Made by a program: the position numbers and the translations under genes. Shown here one piece after another: positions 15,197 through 23,260 of a stretch of DNA of 64,000 nucleotides. The notes under the pieces were generated by a model that did no database searches, was not told the origin of the DNA, and saw only the letters and a list, made by a program, of their open reading frames with translations. The first letter of the stretch is position 1. Every line of letters begins with the position of its first letter. This DNA comes from Inquilinus ginsengisoli_B (GTDB lineage Bacteria; Pseudomonadota; Alphaproteobacteria; DSM-16000; Inquilinaceae), in NCBI RefSeq assembly GCF_050434925.1, contig NZ_JBNDJK010000001.1, positions 2,666,001 through 2,730,000 on the forward strand. Reading direction: 5' to 3'.

Positions 15197-16453
15197 TCAG
15201 CCGCGTTGCGCCGCGACGGTTGTGGTGCCGCCGGCGGCGAGGCCGGCGAGATCGGCGTCGATGGCGGCGGGATCGAAGACCCGGCCGTCGCAGAAGCGGT
15301 CGGCGCCCAGGGCCACGCCGCCGGTCTTGTCGGCCAGCACCCACAGGGTGTCGTGATGGCCTTCGGTCTTGCTGTCCGCCGCCGGGGCCGGATAGCCGAG
15401 GTCCCAGGCGATCTCGCGGTAGAGATCCGGCTGGTAGACGGCGGCAGCGGTGGCGGCGATGTCGATAGCGTCCGGCAGCTCGCCCCAGCGCCGCAGCTGC
15501 GCCAGGAACCAGGCGGCGTGGGACCGCCAGGGCAGGCCGGCGGCGCGGTGGTGATAGACCGGGCCGCGCGCCGGCAGCCCGTCGACCATCAACTCGCCCG
15601 GCCGGCCGACCAGGCTGGCGGCGATCGAGGCGGCCGGGGCGTTCAGCACCTCCGGCGCCGCCAGCATCGCCACCGCCTCGGGCCGGTGCTGCGGCCGGTC
15701 CAGCCAAGCGGCGGCGCGGATCAGGGCGCGCAGCAGGGCGCGGTGGGCATCCGGCCGGGCCTCGGCCCAGGCGTGGGTGACGGCGAACACCTTCTCCGGC
15801 GCGTTGTTCCAGATCTGCCAGCCGGTGGTGGCCATGACGCCGACCCCCTGGTCGACCGCGACATCGCCCCAGGGCGCGCCGACGCAGAAGCCGTCGACCC
15901 GCCCGGCCGACAGATGCGCCACCATCTGCGGCGGCGGCACCACCACGATGCGCACGTCGCGCTGTGGGTCGACCCCGCCGGCCGCCAGCCAGTAGCGCAG
16001 CTGGTCGTGATGGCTCGACACCGGGAAGACGATGGCGAAGACCGGGGCCGGGACCCCGGCCTTGCGGCGGGCGGCGACGACGGCCGCGATCGCCGTGGCC
16101 GACCCGGCGGCCGAGCCTTCCGGATCGGCCGCCGCCATCTCCGCCGCCAAAGCGCGCGAGACGGTGACGGCGTTGCCGTTCAGGTTCAGCGACAGCCCGA
16201 CCAGCATCGGCGTCTTCGGGCCGCTCAGCCCCAGCGTGATCGCCAGCGGCAGCGGCGCCAGCATATGGGCGCCGTCCAGCAGGCCGCAGACCAGCTTGTC
16301 GCGCAGGCTGGCCCAGCTGCTCTGGCGCGACAGCCGGACCGACAGCCCTTCCTCACGGAAGAAGCCCTTCCGCTCGGCCACGACCAGCGGCGCGCAATCC
16401 GCCAGCGGCACGAAGCCGAGGGTCAGGTCAGTCCGGTCCGGCAGGTCCGTCAT
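15197..16453 (-). CDS. nasS: Nitrate/nitrite-sensing protein NasS
   Basis: 418-residue paralogue of NrtA without signal peptide, so cytoplasmic. It begins MTDLPDRTDLTLGFVPLADC, and the shared core is clear (DGAHMLAPLPLAITLG, VVVPPPQMVAHLSAGR). In Azotobacter, Paracoccus and Bradyrhizobium, NasS binds NasT and releases it when nitrate or nitrite is present, allowing antitermination. Here it lies directly after a leader terminator and before nrtA, with nasT upstream on the same strand. ATG follows GGAGCGGCTG. Assignment as a sensor rather than a transporter component rests on the missing signal peptide and the nasT context. Confidence 0.88.
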   Translation of the reverse strand: MTDLPDRTDLTLGFVPLADCAPLVVAERKGFFREEGLSVRLSRQSSWASLRDKLVCGLLDGAHMLAPLPLAITLGLSGPKTPMLVGLSLNLNGNAVTVSRALAAEMAAADPEGSAAGSATAIAAVVAARRKAGVPAPVFAIVFPVSSHHDQLRYWLAAGGVDPQRDVRIVVVPPPQMVAHLSAGRVDGFCVGAPWGDVAVDQGVGVMATTGWQIWNNAPEKVFAVTHAWAEARPDAHRALLRALIRAAAWLDRPQHRPEAVAMLAAPEVLNAPAASIAASLVGRPGELMVDGLPARGPVYHHRAAGLPWRSHAAWFLAQLRRWGELPDAIDIAATAAAVYQPDLYREIAWDLGYPAPAADSKTEGHHDTLWVLADKTGGVALGADRFCDGRVFDPAAIDADLAGLAAGGTTTVAAQRG

Positions 16454-16468
16454 CAGCCGCTCCAAAAC

Positions 16469-16518
16469 AAAAAAGGCGCCCGAGAGCCTGCGGAAGATCC
16501 GCAACCCTCGGACGCCTT
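16469..16518 (-). terminator. Intrinsic terminator in the nas leader, upstream of nasS
   Basis: On the minus strand AAAGGCGTCCGAGGGTTGCG pairs with a matching 3' arm through a TCT loop; the stem is about 20 bp with few mismatches and is followed by a run of T residues. It lies about 15 bp before the nasS start, after the nasT gene. Placed between a sigma-54 promoter and the structural genes, it fits the terminator that NasT overrides. Confidence 0.85.
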
Positions 16519-16529
16519 TGCCCGGTTCA

Positions 16530-16587
16530 GACGGCCCGTCATCGGACCGCCTGGAATATCGTCGGACGGACGCCATTGCCCGTCGTC
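16530..16587 (-). ncRNA. Putative NasT (ANTAR) target hairpins in the nas leader RNA
   Basis: Two stem-loops precede the terminator. The promoter-proximal one (16565-16587) has a GACGACG arm with one bulge and an eight-base loop. The second (16530-16551) has eight base pairs, two of them G-U, around a hexaloop GAUGAC. Known ANTAR targets are paired hairpins with hexaloops carrying A at position 1 and G at position 4; here loop 2 has G4 but not A1. The assignment therefore rests on position and pairing. Confidence 0.5.
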
Positions 16588-16598
16588 ACCAAAGGGAT

Positions 16599-16616
16599 AC
16601 GCAAGCGGCGTGCCAA
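16599..16616 (-). promoter_or_regulatory. Sigma-54 (RpoN) promoter of the nasS-nrtABD-nirBD-nasA-cysG operon
   Basis: The minus strand reads TTGGCACGCCGCTTGCGT, which matches the -24/-12 consensus TGGCACG-N4-TTGC exactly. Transcription would begin near 16590, giving a leader of about 135 nt that includes two hairpins and a terminator ahead of nasS. Confidence 0.8.
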
Positions 16617-16716
16617 CTGCCCGGCCGCGGCCTCTCCGGGCCAGCAATCGAGCGCCGCGGCCCGATTCAGCGACCGGAAGCAGGTGGCGTGGGTACGCTG
16701 CGTTGCGGTATGATTG

Positions 16717-16733
16717 TGCTCCGCTGTTGTGCA
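16717..16733. promoter_or_regulatory. Putative NtrC enhancer site
   Basis: The minus strand reads TGCACAACAGCGGAGCA, 10 of 12 specified bases of the NtrC consensus TGCACY-N5-GGTGCA, about 130 bp upstream of the predicted start of transcription. Overlapping it, 16727-16741 is a perfect 15-bp palindrome, TTGTGCAATGCACAA. Distance and partner promoter type both suit an NtrC enhancer. Confidence 0.55.
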
Positions 16734-16764
16734 ATGCACAAAAAAGCGGCGAAAACGGGCGTGC

Positions 16765-17349
16765 CTAGATTTTGATCAGAAGCTCGCTGATGCTGATCAC
16801 CTGCTCGGCGATCTCGGCCAGCGGCTTGCCGCGGTCCATCGCCAGCTTGCGCAGGGCCTTGTAGGCCTCGTCCTCGGTCATGCCGCGCTGCTGCATCAGG
16901 ATGCCCTTGGCGCGCTCGATCCGCTTGCGCTCGGCCAGGGTGGCGCGGGTCTTCTCCAACTCGTCGCGCATCGCCTGGAAGGCCTGGAACCGGGCGATCG
17001 CGGCCTCCAGCACCGGCTTCACCCGGTGCGGGCTGAGGCCGTCGACGACATAGGCGCTGACCCCGGCGCGGATCGCCTCGCCGATCGCGGCGTCGTCGCT
17101 CTGGTCGACGAACATCACGATCGGCTTGGGCCGCTCGCGGCTGACGCTGCGCATATGCTCCAGCGCATCGCGGTTGGGCGCGTCGAGGTCGACGATGATC
17201 ACGTCCGGCTCGATCTCGCGCACCCGCGCCAGCAGGTTTTCGGTGCCGCTGGCGGTCGTGACCACGCCGTGGCCGGCCGCAGTCAGCGCCGCCTCGACCA
17301 CGCGGCAGCGCTCGGCGTTCTCATCGACCAGGAGGATGCGCAGGACCAT
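16765..17349 (-). CDS. nasT: ANTAR-domain antitermination regulator NasT
   Basis: 194-residue two-domain regulator. Residues 1-120 are a receiver-like domain (ILLVDENAERC ... DVIIVDLDAPNRDALEHM), with Asp retained at the usual phosphorylation strand. Residues about 130-190 form an ANTAR RNA-binding domain: RIERAKGILMQQRGMTEDEA is the hallmark. NasT binds leader RNA hairpins and prevents termination when NasS releases it. The gene is upstream of nasS but separated by a 311-bp regulatory region with its own promoter, so nasT is expressed independently of the operon it controls. Confidence 0.93.
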   Translation of the reverse strand: MVLRILLVDENAERCRVVEAALTAAGHGVVTTASGTENLLARVREIEPDVIIVDLDAPNRDALEHMRSVSRERPKPIVMFVDQSDDAAIGEAIRAGVSAYVVDGLSPHRVKPVLEAAIARFQAFQAMRDELEKTRATLAERKRIERAKGILMQQRGMTEDEAYKALRKLAMDRGKPLAEIAEQVISISELLIKI

Positions 17350-17480
17350 TCGCGGGGCACGGGCAACGGGGCTGGATCAGGGACTCGATCACGGCTCAGC
17401 AAGTTCTGGACCACATCAGATATGGGGACGCTGCGCAGGGAATGGGCAGCCGAGGCATCTGCCGCCCTCTTGGGCAGGCG

Positions 17481-17518
17481 CCGGTGGCGGAGTTCCGCCA
17501 CTGGCCCGGAACTTGCCT
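17481..17518 (+). promoter_or_regulatory. Sigma-54-like promoter with overlapping palindrome, upstream of urtA
   Basis: CTGGCCCGGAACTTGCCT (17501-17518) matches TGGCACG-N4-TTGC with one mismatch at the A of the -24 box. A near-perfect inverted repeat (17481-17491 against 17494-17504, spacer GT) overlaps the -24 box and could hold a regulator. Transcription would begin near 17528, about 37 bp before urtA. Confidence 0.6.
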
Positions 17519-17564
17519 AGCCATGGGGATGCGGACGCAAACAAGAGAGTTCGGGGAGCTTACG

Positions 17565-18857
17565 ATGGCATTGTCGCAGAAACATTGGGTGATCGGCGCC
17601 GCGCTGGCGGTGTCCATGGGGCTGGCGGTGTCGACAGCCGCCCGGGCCGAGGACACCATCAAGGTCGGTATCCTCCATTCCCTGTCCGGCACCATGGCGA
17701 TCAGCGAGACCACGCTGAAGGACGTCATGCTGATGCTGATCGACGAGCAGAACAAGAAGGGCGGGCTGCTCGGCAAGAAGCTGGAAGCGGTGGTGGTCGA
17801 CCCGGCGTCGGACTGGCCGCTCTTCGCCGAGAAGGCGCGGCAGCTGATCTCGGTCGACAAGGTCGCGGCCACCTTCGGCTGCTGGACCTCGGTGTCGCGG
17901 AAGTCGGTGCTGCCGGTGTTCGAGGAGCTCGACGGCATCCTGTTCTACCCGGTGCAATATGAGGGCGAGGAGAGCTCGCGCAACATCTTCTACACCGGTG
18001 CCGCGCCGAACCAGCAGGCGATCCCGGCGGTCGACTACCTGATGAACGAGGAAGGGGTGCAGCGCTGGGTGCTGGAAGGCACCGACTACGTCTATCCGCG
18101 CACCACCAACAAGATCCTCGAGGCGTATCTGAAGGCCAAGGGCGTGGCGCCGGAGGACATCAGCGTCAACTACACGCCGTTCGGCTTCTCCGACTGGCAG
18201 ACCGAGGTCGGCAAGATCAAGGCCTTCGGCTCGGCCGGCAAGAAGACCGCCGTGGTCTCGACCGTCAACGGCGACGCCAATGTGCCGTTCTACAAGGAGC
18301 TGGGCAACCAGGGCATCAAGGCGACCGACATCCCGGTCGTGGCCTTCTCGGTCGGCGAGGAGGAGCTGGCCGGGCTCGACACCGCCCCGCTGGTCGGCCA
18401 CCTGGCCGCCTGGAACTACTTCCAGAGCATCGACACGCCGGAGAACAAGGACTTCATCGCCAAGTGGCACGCCTTCATCAAGAACGACAAGCGCACCACC
18501 AATGACCCGATGGAGGCGCATTATATCGGCTTCAACATGTGGGTGAAGGCGGTCGAGAAGGCGGGCAGCACCGATCCCGACAAGGTGATCGACGCGATGG
18601 TCGGCGTCACCGTGCCGAACCTGACCGGCGGTTATGCCACGATGATGCCGAACCACCACATCACCAAGCCGGTGCTGATCGGCGAAATCCAGGCCGACGG
18701 CCAGATCCAGACAGTGTCGGAGACCCCCGAGGTCGTGGGCGACGAGTGGTCCGACTATCTCGAAGGCTCGAAGGACCTGATCGCCGATTGGCGCAAGCCG
18801 CTGGCCTGCGGGAACTTCAACGTCAAGACCGGCAAGTGCGGCGGGTCGGGGTCGTGA
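17565..18857 (+). CDS. urtA: Urea ABC transporter substrate-binding protein
   Basis: 430-residue periplasmic binding protein of the branched-chain amino acid/amide (HAAT) class. The signal peptide (MALSQKHWVIGAALAVSMGL) ends near ARAEDTIKVG. GILHSLSGTMAISETTLKD is the UrtA/FmdD hallmark, and GCWTSVSRKSVLPVFEE lines the ligand cleft. ATG is preceded by GGGGAGCTTACG. It heads a contiguous set urtABCDE-ureDABCEFG and is divergent from nasT. Given the adjacent urease genes the ligand is urea rather than short-chain amides. Confidence 0.95.
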   Translation: MALSQKHWVIGAALAVSMGLAVSTAARAEDTIKVGILHSLSGTMAISETTLKDVMLMLIDEQNKKGGLLGKKLEAVVVDPASDWPLFAEKARQLISVDKVAATFGCWTSVSRKSVLPVFEELDGILFYPVQYEGEESSRNIFYTGAAPNQQAIPAVDYLMNEEGVQRWVLEGTDYVYPRTTNKILEAYLKAKGVAPEDISVNYTPFGFSDWQTEVGKIKAFGSAGKKTAVVSTVNGDANVPFYKELGNQGIKATDIPVVAFSVGEEELAGLDTAPLVGHLAAWNYFQSIDTPENKDFIAKWHAFIKNDKRTTNDPMEAHYIGFNMWVKAVEKAGSTDPDKVIDAMVGVTVPNLTGGYATMMPNHHITKPVLIGEIQADGQIQTVSETPEVVGDEWSDYLEGSKDLIADWRKPLACGNFNVKTGKCGGSGS

Positions 18858-18913
18858 TCCGGCGTCGTTGAAGCCGAGTTGTCCGTTCGTTCTATCCGAT
18901 GATTCCGAGAGAT

Positions 18914-19066
18914 CCTCCCCCTCCCCTTGCGGGAGGGGGTAGGGGGAGGGGGCTAGTGCCGTTGGTGCGAAGCTGGTTTGGAGTGGTGGGGCCATGCCGT
19001 AGACCCGCGATTGCGGCGGCTGCGGCAAACCCCTCCCCCTTCCCCCCTCCCGCAAGGGGAGGGGGA
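18914..19066. repeat. Element of two inverted CCCCTCCCC hairpins between urtA and urtB
   Basis: A left hairpin block (18914-18952) and a right block (19030-19066) are inverted copies, separated by about 77 bp of unrelated sequence. The same architecture occurs ahead of ureE. The right block ends in GGGGGAGAGAG, which may have been co-opted as the urtB ribosome-binding site. It could also adjust urtA relative to downstream genes. Confidence 0.7.
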
Positions 19067-19072
19067 GAGAGT

Positions 19073-20674
19073 TTGGGCTGGTTCGGCGACGCAGTCAGAC
19101 CGGCTGTGCGCGTCCTCGCACTTCTCCTCCTGATCCTCCCGCTCTCGGCCCGGGCCGAGATCCCGGCGGAGGTGCTCTCGCGCTTCGCGTCGACCAATTA
19201 CGACGACATCGCCGCCGGGGTGGACGGGGTCGCCGCCTCGGGCGATGCGCAGGCGCCGGCGATCCTGGAAGCGCTGGCGGCCGGTCGGCTGATCGCGGCG
19301 CCCGGCGCCGTCGCGATCAAGACCGAGGCCGGCGGCTTCGTCGACGCCGCCACCGGGGCTGCGCTGGCCGAGGCGCCGGCGGGCGGCAAGCCGATCCGGG
19401 TCAACAACCGGGTGCGGCGGGCGATCGACGCGGCGATGGGGTCGCTGACCCTGCTGGCGCCCGACCGGGCCAAGCGGCTCGACGCCGCCGCCGCGGTGTT
19501 CAAATCGCGCGACGACAAGGCGCTGCCGGCGCTGGAAGCGGCGCTGGCGCGCGAGACCGACCCGGCGGTGAAGCAGGCCTTCCTCGAGGCGCGCGCCGCC
19601 ATCATCCTGGCCAGGGGCGGTGCTGACGACGCGATCCTGCCCGCGATCGACACCGTCGCCGCCCGCGGCGACCAGGAGGCGCGGGCGCTGCTGTCCGGCA
19701 TCCCCAACCCCTCTCCGGCGGTCGCTGCCGCGGCCGAGGCCGCGATCGGCCACATCGACACCCGGCTCGCCATCTGGAACGGGGTGCAGAGCCTGTATTA
19801 CGGGCTCAGCCTCGGATCGGTGCTGCTGATCGCCGCCATCGGCCTCGCCATCACCTTCGGCGTGATGGGCGTGATCAACATGGCGCATGGCGAGATCGTC
19901 ATGCTCGGCGCCTACACCACCTTCCTGGTGCAGGAGGCGTTCCGCACCTATGCGCCGAACCTGTTCGACTATTCCCTCGCGGTGGCCTTGCCGCTGGCCT
20001 TCCTGGTCGCGGCCCTGGCCGGCGTGGCGATCGAGCGCGGCATCATCCGCTTCCTCTACGGAAGGCCGCTGGAGACGCTGCTGGCCACCTTCGGCCTGTC
20101 GCTGATCCTGCAGCAGGCGGTGCGGACCGTCTTCGGCCCGTCGAACCGCGAGGTCGGCAACCCGGCCTGGATGTCCGGCGCCTTCGACCTGGGCGGCCTG
20201 ACCCTGACCTGGAACCGGCTCTGGATCATCGTCTTCGCCCTCTTGGTCTTCGCCGCGCTGATGCTGGTGCTGCGCTACACCGCGCTGGGCCTGCAGATGC
20301 GGGCGGTGACCCAGAACCGGCGGATGGCCGCCGCCATGGGCATCCGCACCGGCCGGGTCGACATGATGACCTTCGGCATCGGCTCCGGCGTCGCCGGCAT
20401 CGCCGGGGTGGCGCTCAGCCAGATCGACAATGTCAGCCCCAATCTCGGCCAGGGCTACATCATCGACAGCTTCATGGTCGTGGTGTTCGGCGGCGTCGGC
20501 AATCTGTGGGGCACGCTGGTCGGGGCGCTGACGCTCGGCGTCGCCAACAAGCTGCTGGAGCCCTGGGCCGGAGCGGTGCTGGGCAAGATCGCGATCCTGG
20601 TCGGGATCATCCTGTTCATCCAGCGCAAGCCGCGCGGGCTGTTCCCGCTCAAGGGACGGGCGGTGGAATCATGA
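19073..20674 (+). CDS. urtB: Urea ABC transporter permease UrtB
   Basis: About 530 residues. A signal sequence (VRVLALLLLILPLSARA) precedes a periplasmic domain of some 190 residues that is characteristic of UrtB, then a LivH-type membrane domain (GSVLLIAAIGLAITFGVMGV, INMAHGEIVMLGAY, VVFGGVGNLWGTLVGA). The start is uncertain: TTG 19073 follows GGGGGAGAGAG from the repeat, GTG 19106 has no clear ribosome-binding site but begins just before the signal sequence. Sequence farther upstream is repeat and should not be counted as coding. The stop overlaps urtC (ATGA). Confidence 0.92.
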   Translation: MGWFGDAVRPAVRVLALLLLILPLSARAEIPAEVLSRFASTNYDDIAAGVDGVAASGDAQAPAILEALAAGRLIAAPGAVAIKTEAGGFVDAATGAALAEAPAGGKPIRVNNRVRRAIDAAMGSLTLLAPDRAKRLDAAAAVFKSRDDKALPALEAALARETDPAVKQAFLEARAAIILARGGADDAILPAIDTVAARGDQEARALLSGIPNPSPAVAAAAEAAIGHIDTRLAIWNGVQSLYYGLSLGSVLLIAAIGLAITFGVMGVINMAHGEIVMLGAYTTFLVQEAFRTYAPNLFDYSLAVALPLAFLVAALAGVAIERGIIRFLYGRPLETLLATFGLSLILQQAVRTVFGPSNREVGNPAWMSGAFDLGGLTLTWNRLWIIVFALLVFAALMLVLRYTALGLQMRAVTQNRRMAAAMGIRTGRVDMMTFGIGSGVAGIAGVALSQIDNVSPNLGQGYIIDSFMVVVFGGVGNLWGTLVGALTLGVANKLLEPWAGAVLGKIAILVGIILFIQRKPRGLFPLKGRAVES

Positions 20675-21807
20675 TCACGGCCCGTCTCCTCCGCGCTTCG
20701 GGCGGCCCGGCCTTCGCCATCGGCCTCGTCGCCGTGGCGGTGCTGGTGCTGCTGGCCAACCTGGCGCTGCCGCCGGACTCGCCGTTCTACGTGCCGGGCT
20801 ATGCCGTCAGCCTGATGGGCAAGTATCTCTGCTACGCGCTGCTGGCCCTGGCGATCGACCTGGTCTGGGGCTATGTCGGCATCCTCAGCCTCGGGCATGG
20901 CGCCTTCTTCGCCCTCGGCGGCTACGCCATGGGCATGTATCTGATGCGCCAGATCGGCCCGCGCGGCGTCTACGGCAACCCGGTGCTGCCGGACTTCATG
21001 GTGTTCCTGAACTGGCCGGAACTGCCGTGGTACTGGCTCGGCTTCGACCAGTTCTGGTTCGCGGCGCTGATGGTGCTGCTGGTGCCGGGCGCTCTGGCCT
21101 TCGTGTTCGGCTGGTTCGCCTTCCGCAGCCGTGTCTCCGGCGTGTATCTGTCGATCATCACCCAGGCGATGACCTATGCCCTGCTGCTGGCCTTCTTCCG
21201 CAACGACATGGGCTTCGGCGGCAACAACGGCCTGACCGATTTCAAGGACCTGCTCGGCTTCTCGCTGCAGGCGGATGCGACGCGGGCCGGGCTGTTCCTG
21301 GCCAGCGCGGTCGCCTTGGCCGCCGCCTTCCTGATGTGCCGGGCGATCACCCGGTCGCGCTTCGGCAAGGTGATGATCGCGATCCGCGACGCCGAAAGCC
21401 GTACCCGCTTCCTCGGCTACCGGGTCGAATCCTACAAGCTGGTGGTGTTCACCCTGTCGGCGATGATGGCCGGCGTGGCCGGCGCGCTCTACGTGCCGCA
21501 GATCGGCATCATCAACCCGGGCGAATTCGCCCCGGCCAATTCGATCGAGGCGGTGATCTGGGTCGCGGTCGGCGGCCGCGGTACGCTGATCGGCCCGATC
21601 ATCGGCGCGGTCACGGTCAATCTCGGCAAGACCATGTTCACCAACCTGCTGCCGGAGTTCTGGCTGTTCGCCCTGGGCGGGCTGTTCATCCTGGTGACGC
21701 TGGTGCTGCCCAAGGGCATCGTCGGCGCGGTGCAGTCGGCCTGGCGGTCATGGCGCGCTCGCCCCAGCCGCCGTGCAGCCGAGGTGGCGACGGAGACGCC
21801 ACAATGA
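20671..21807 (+). CDS. urtC: Urea ABC transporter permease UrtC
   Basis: 378-residue LivM-type inner-membrane permease, the partner of UrtB. Multiple membrane spans are clear, with conserved GYVGILSLGHGAFFALGGYA and the C-terminal AVGGRGTLIGPIIGA. The C-terminal ~25 residues are Arg-rich and cytoplasmic. It overlaps urtB at its start and urtD at its end by four bases each (ATGA), which indicates translational coupling across the operon. Confidence 0.95.
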   Translation: MITARLLRASGGPAFAIGLVAVAVLVLLANLALPPDSPFYVPGYAVSLMGKYLCYALLALAIDLVWGYVGILSLGHGAFFALGGYAMGMYLMRQIGPRGVYGNPVLPDFMVFLNWPELPWYWLGFDQFWFAALMVLLVPGALAFVFGWFAFRSRVSGVYLSIITQAMTYALLLAFFRNDMGFGGNNGLTDFKDLLGFSLQADATRAGLFLASAVALAAAFLMCRAITRSRFGKVMIAIRDAESRTRFLGYRVESYKLVVFTLSAMMAGVAGALYVPQIGIINPGEFAPANSIEAVIWVAVGGRGTLIGPIIGAVTVNLGKTMFTNLLPEFWLFALGGLFILVTLVLPKGIVGAVQSAWRSWRARPSRRAAEVATETPQ

Positions 21808-22562
21808 CCGAACCGGAAGCTACCACCCAGGCGCTGCTCTATCTCGACGGCGTCACCGTCACCTTCAGCGGCTTCCGGGCGCTCAACGCCCTGTCGCTGG
21901 TGATCGAGCCGGGCGAGATGCGGGCGATCATCGGCCCGAACGGGGCCGGCAAGACCACGATGATGGATGTCATCACCGGCAAGACCCGGCCGGACCAGGG
22001 CGAGGCGCTGTTCCGCGGCACCCATGACCTGACCCGGCTGGACGAGACGGCGATCGCGGGCCTCGGCATCGGACGAAAGTTCCAGAAGCCGACGGTGTTC
22101 GACAGTCACACGGTCGGGGACAACCTCCTCCTCGCCCTGGCCGGCCCGCGATCGCCGACCAACTTGCTGTTCGGCCGGCCCCGCGCCGACACGGCGGAGC
22201 GGATCGACGAGATCCTGGAAACGACCAAGCTGACCGCCCACCGAGACCGGCTGGCCGGGGCGCTGTCGCATGGCCAGAAGCAATGGCTGGAGATCGGCAT
22301 GCTGCTGGCGCAGGAGCCGGCGCTGCTGCTGGTGGACGAGCCGGTGGCCGGCATGACCGACGCCGAGACCGAGGAGACGGCGATCCTGCTGCGCGAGATC
22401 AACAAGACCCGGTCGGTGGTGGTGGTGGAGCACGACATGCATTTCGTCCGCGCCCTCGACGTCAAGGTGACGGTGCTGCACGAGGGTTCGGTGCTGGCCG
22501 AAGGGCCGCTCGACGCCGTCAGCGCCGACCCGCGCGTCATCGACGTCTATCTGGGGCGCTGA
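21804..22562 (+). CDS. urtD: Urea ABC transporter ATP-binding protein UrtD
   Basis: 252-residue LivG-type ATPase. Walker A GPNGAGKT, signature LSHGQKQWLEIG (SHGQ in place of SGGQ, common in UrtD), Walker B ALLLVDEPVAGMTDAE and switch VVVEHDMHF are visible. One of two ATPases energising urea uptake. The start overlaps the urtC stop and the urtE start follows the stop by 2 bp. Confidence 0.95.
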   Translation: MTEPEATTQALLYLDGVTVTFSGFRALNALSLVIEPGEMRAIIGPNGAGKTTMMDVITGKTRPDQGEALFRGTHDLTRLDETAIAGLGIGRKFQKPTVFDSHTVGDNLLLALAGPRSPTNLLFGRPRADTAERIDEILETTKLTAHRDRLAGALSHGQKQWLEIGMLLAQEPALLLVDEPVAGMTDAETEETAILLREINKTRSVVVVEHDMHFVRALDVKVTVLHEGSVLAEGPLDAVSADPRVIDVYLGR

Positions 22563-22564
22563 GC

Positions 22565-23260
22565 ATGCTCGCAGTCGAAGGCATCGATCTGTTCTACGGC
22601 GCGGCCCAGGCGCTGCGGCGGGTCTCGCTCGGCGTCGGCAAGGGCGAGGTGACCTGCCTGCTCGGCCGCAACGGCGTCGGCAAGACCAGCACGCTGCGCG
22701 CCATCGTCGGCCAGCAGCCGGTCGCGTCCGGCAAGGTGCTGTGGGAGGGCGAGGACATCACCCGCCTGCCGACGGCCGAACGGGCGCGGCGCGGCATCGC
22801 CTTCGTGCCGCAGGGGCGCGAGATCTTCCCGCTGCTGACGGTGAAGGAGAATCTGGAGACCGGCTTCGCCGTGCTGCCGCGGCGCGAGCGGCGGGTGCCG
22901 GAGGAGATCTTCGAGCTGTTCCCGGTGCTGAAATCGATGCTCGGCCGGCGCGGCGGCGACCTGTCGGGCGGGCAGCAGCAGCAGCTGGCGATCGGCCGGG
23001 CGCTGGTGACCCGGCCGCGCCTCTTGATTCTGGACGAGCCGACGGAGGGCATCCAGCCTTCGATCATCAAGGACATCGGCCGTGTCATCGCCATGCTGCG
23101 CGACCGCGGCACCATGGCGATCCTGCTGGTCGAGCAGTATTTCGATTTCGCCCATGCTCTGGGCCAACGCCTCGTCGTGCTGGATCGCGGCGAGGTCGTG
23201 GTGGACGGGGGCAAGACCGCGCTCGATGAAGACAGCGTCCGTCGTCACCTTACGGTCTGA
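22565..23260 (+). CDS. urtE: Urea ABC transporter ATP-binding protein UrtE
   Basis: 231-residue LivF-type ATPase with Walker A GRNGVGKT, signature LSGGQQQQLAIG, Walker B LLILDEPTEGIQPSI and switch LLVEQYFDFA. EGIQPSIIKDI is typical of UrtE. The 3' end overlaps the proposed ureD start by 35 bp, so the transporter and urease genes are one transcription unit. Confidence 0.95.
   Translation: MLAVEGIDLFYGAAQALRRVSLGVGKGEVTCLLGRNGVGKTSTLRAIVGQQPVASGKVLWEGEDITRLPTAERARRGIAFVPQGREIFPLLTVKENLETGFAVLPRRERRVPEEIFELFPVLKSMLGRRGGDLSGGQQQQLAIGRALVTRPRLLILDEPTEGIQPSIIKDIGRVIAMLRDRGTMAILLVEQYFDFAHALGQRLVVLDRGEVVVDGGKTALDEDSVRRHLTV

Noticed and set aside
15197..16453. Second nitrate ABC binding protein rather than NasS
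   Set aside because: It lacks a signal peptide and lies directly downstream of the nasT leader, both of which favour the cytoplasmic sensor.
18899..19072. Upstream extension of urtB by about 58 codons
   Set aside because: This segment is made of the CCCCTCCC repeat and would put a Pro/Gly/Arg-rich stretch before the signal sequence; it is very unlikely to be translated.
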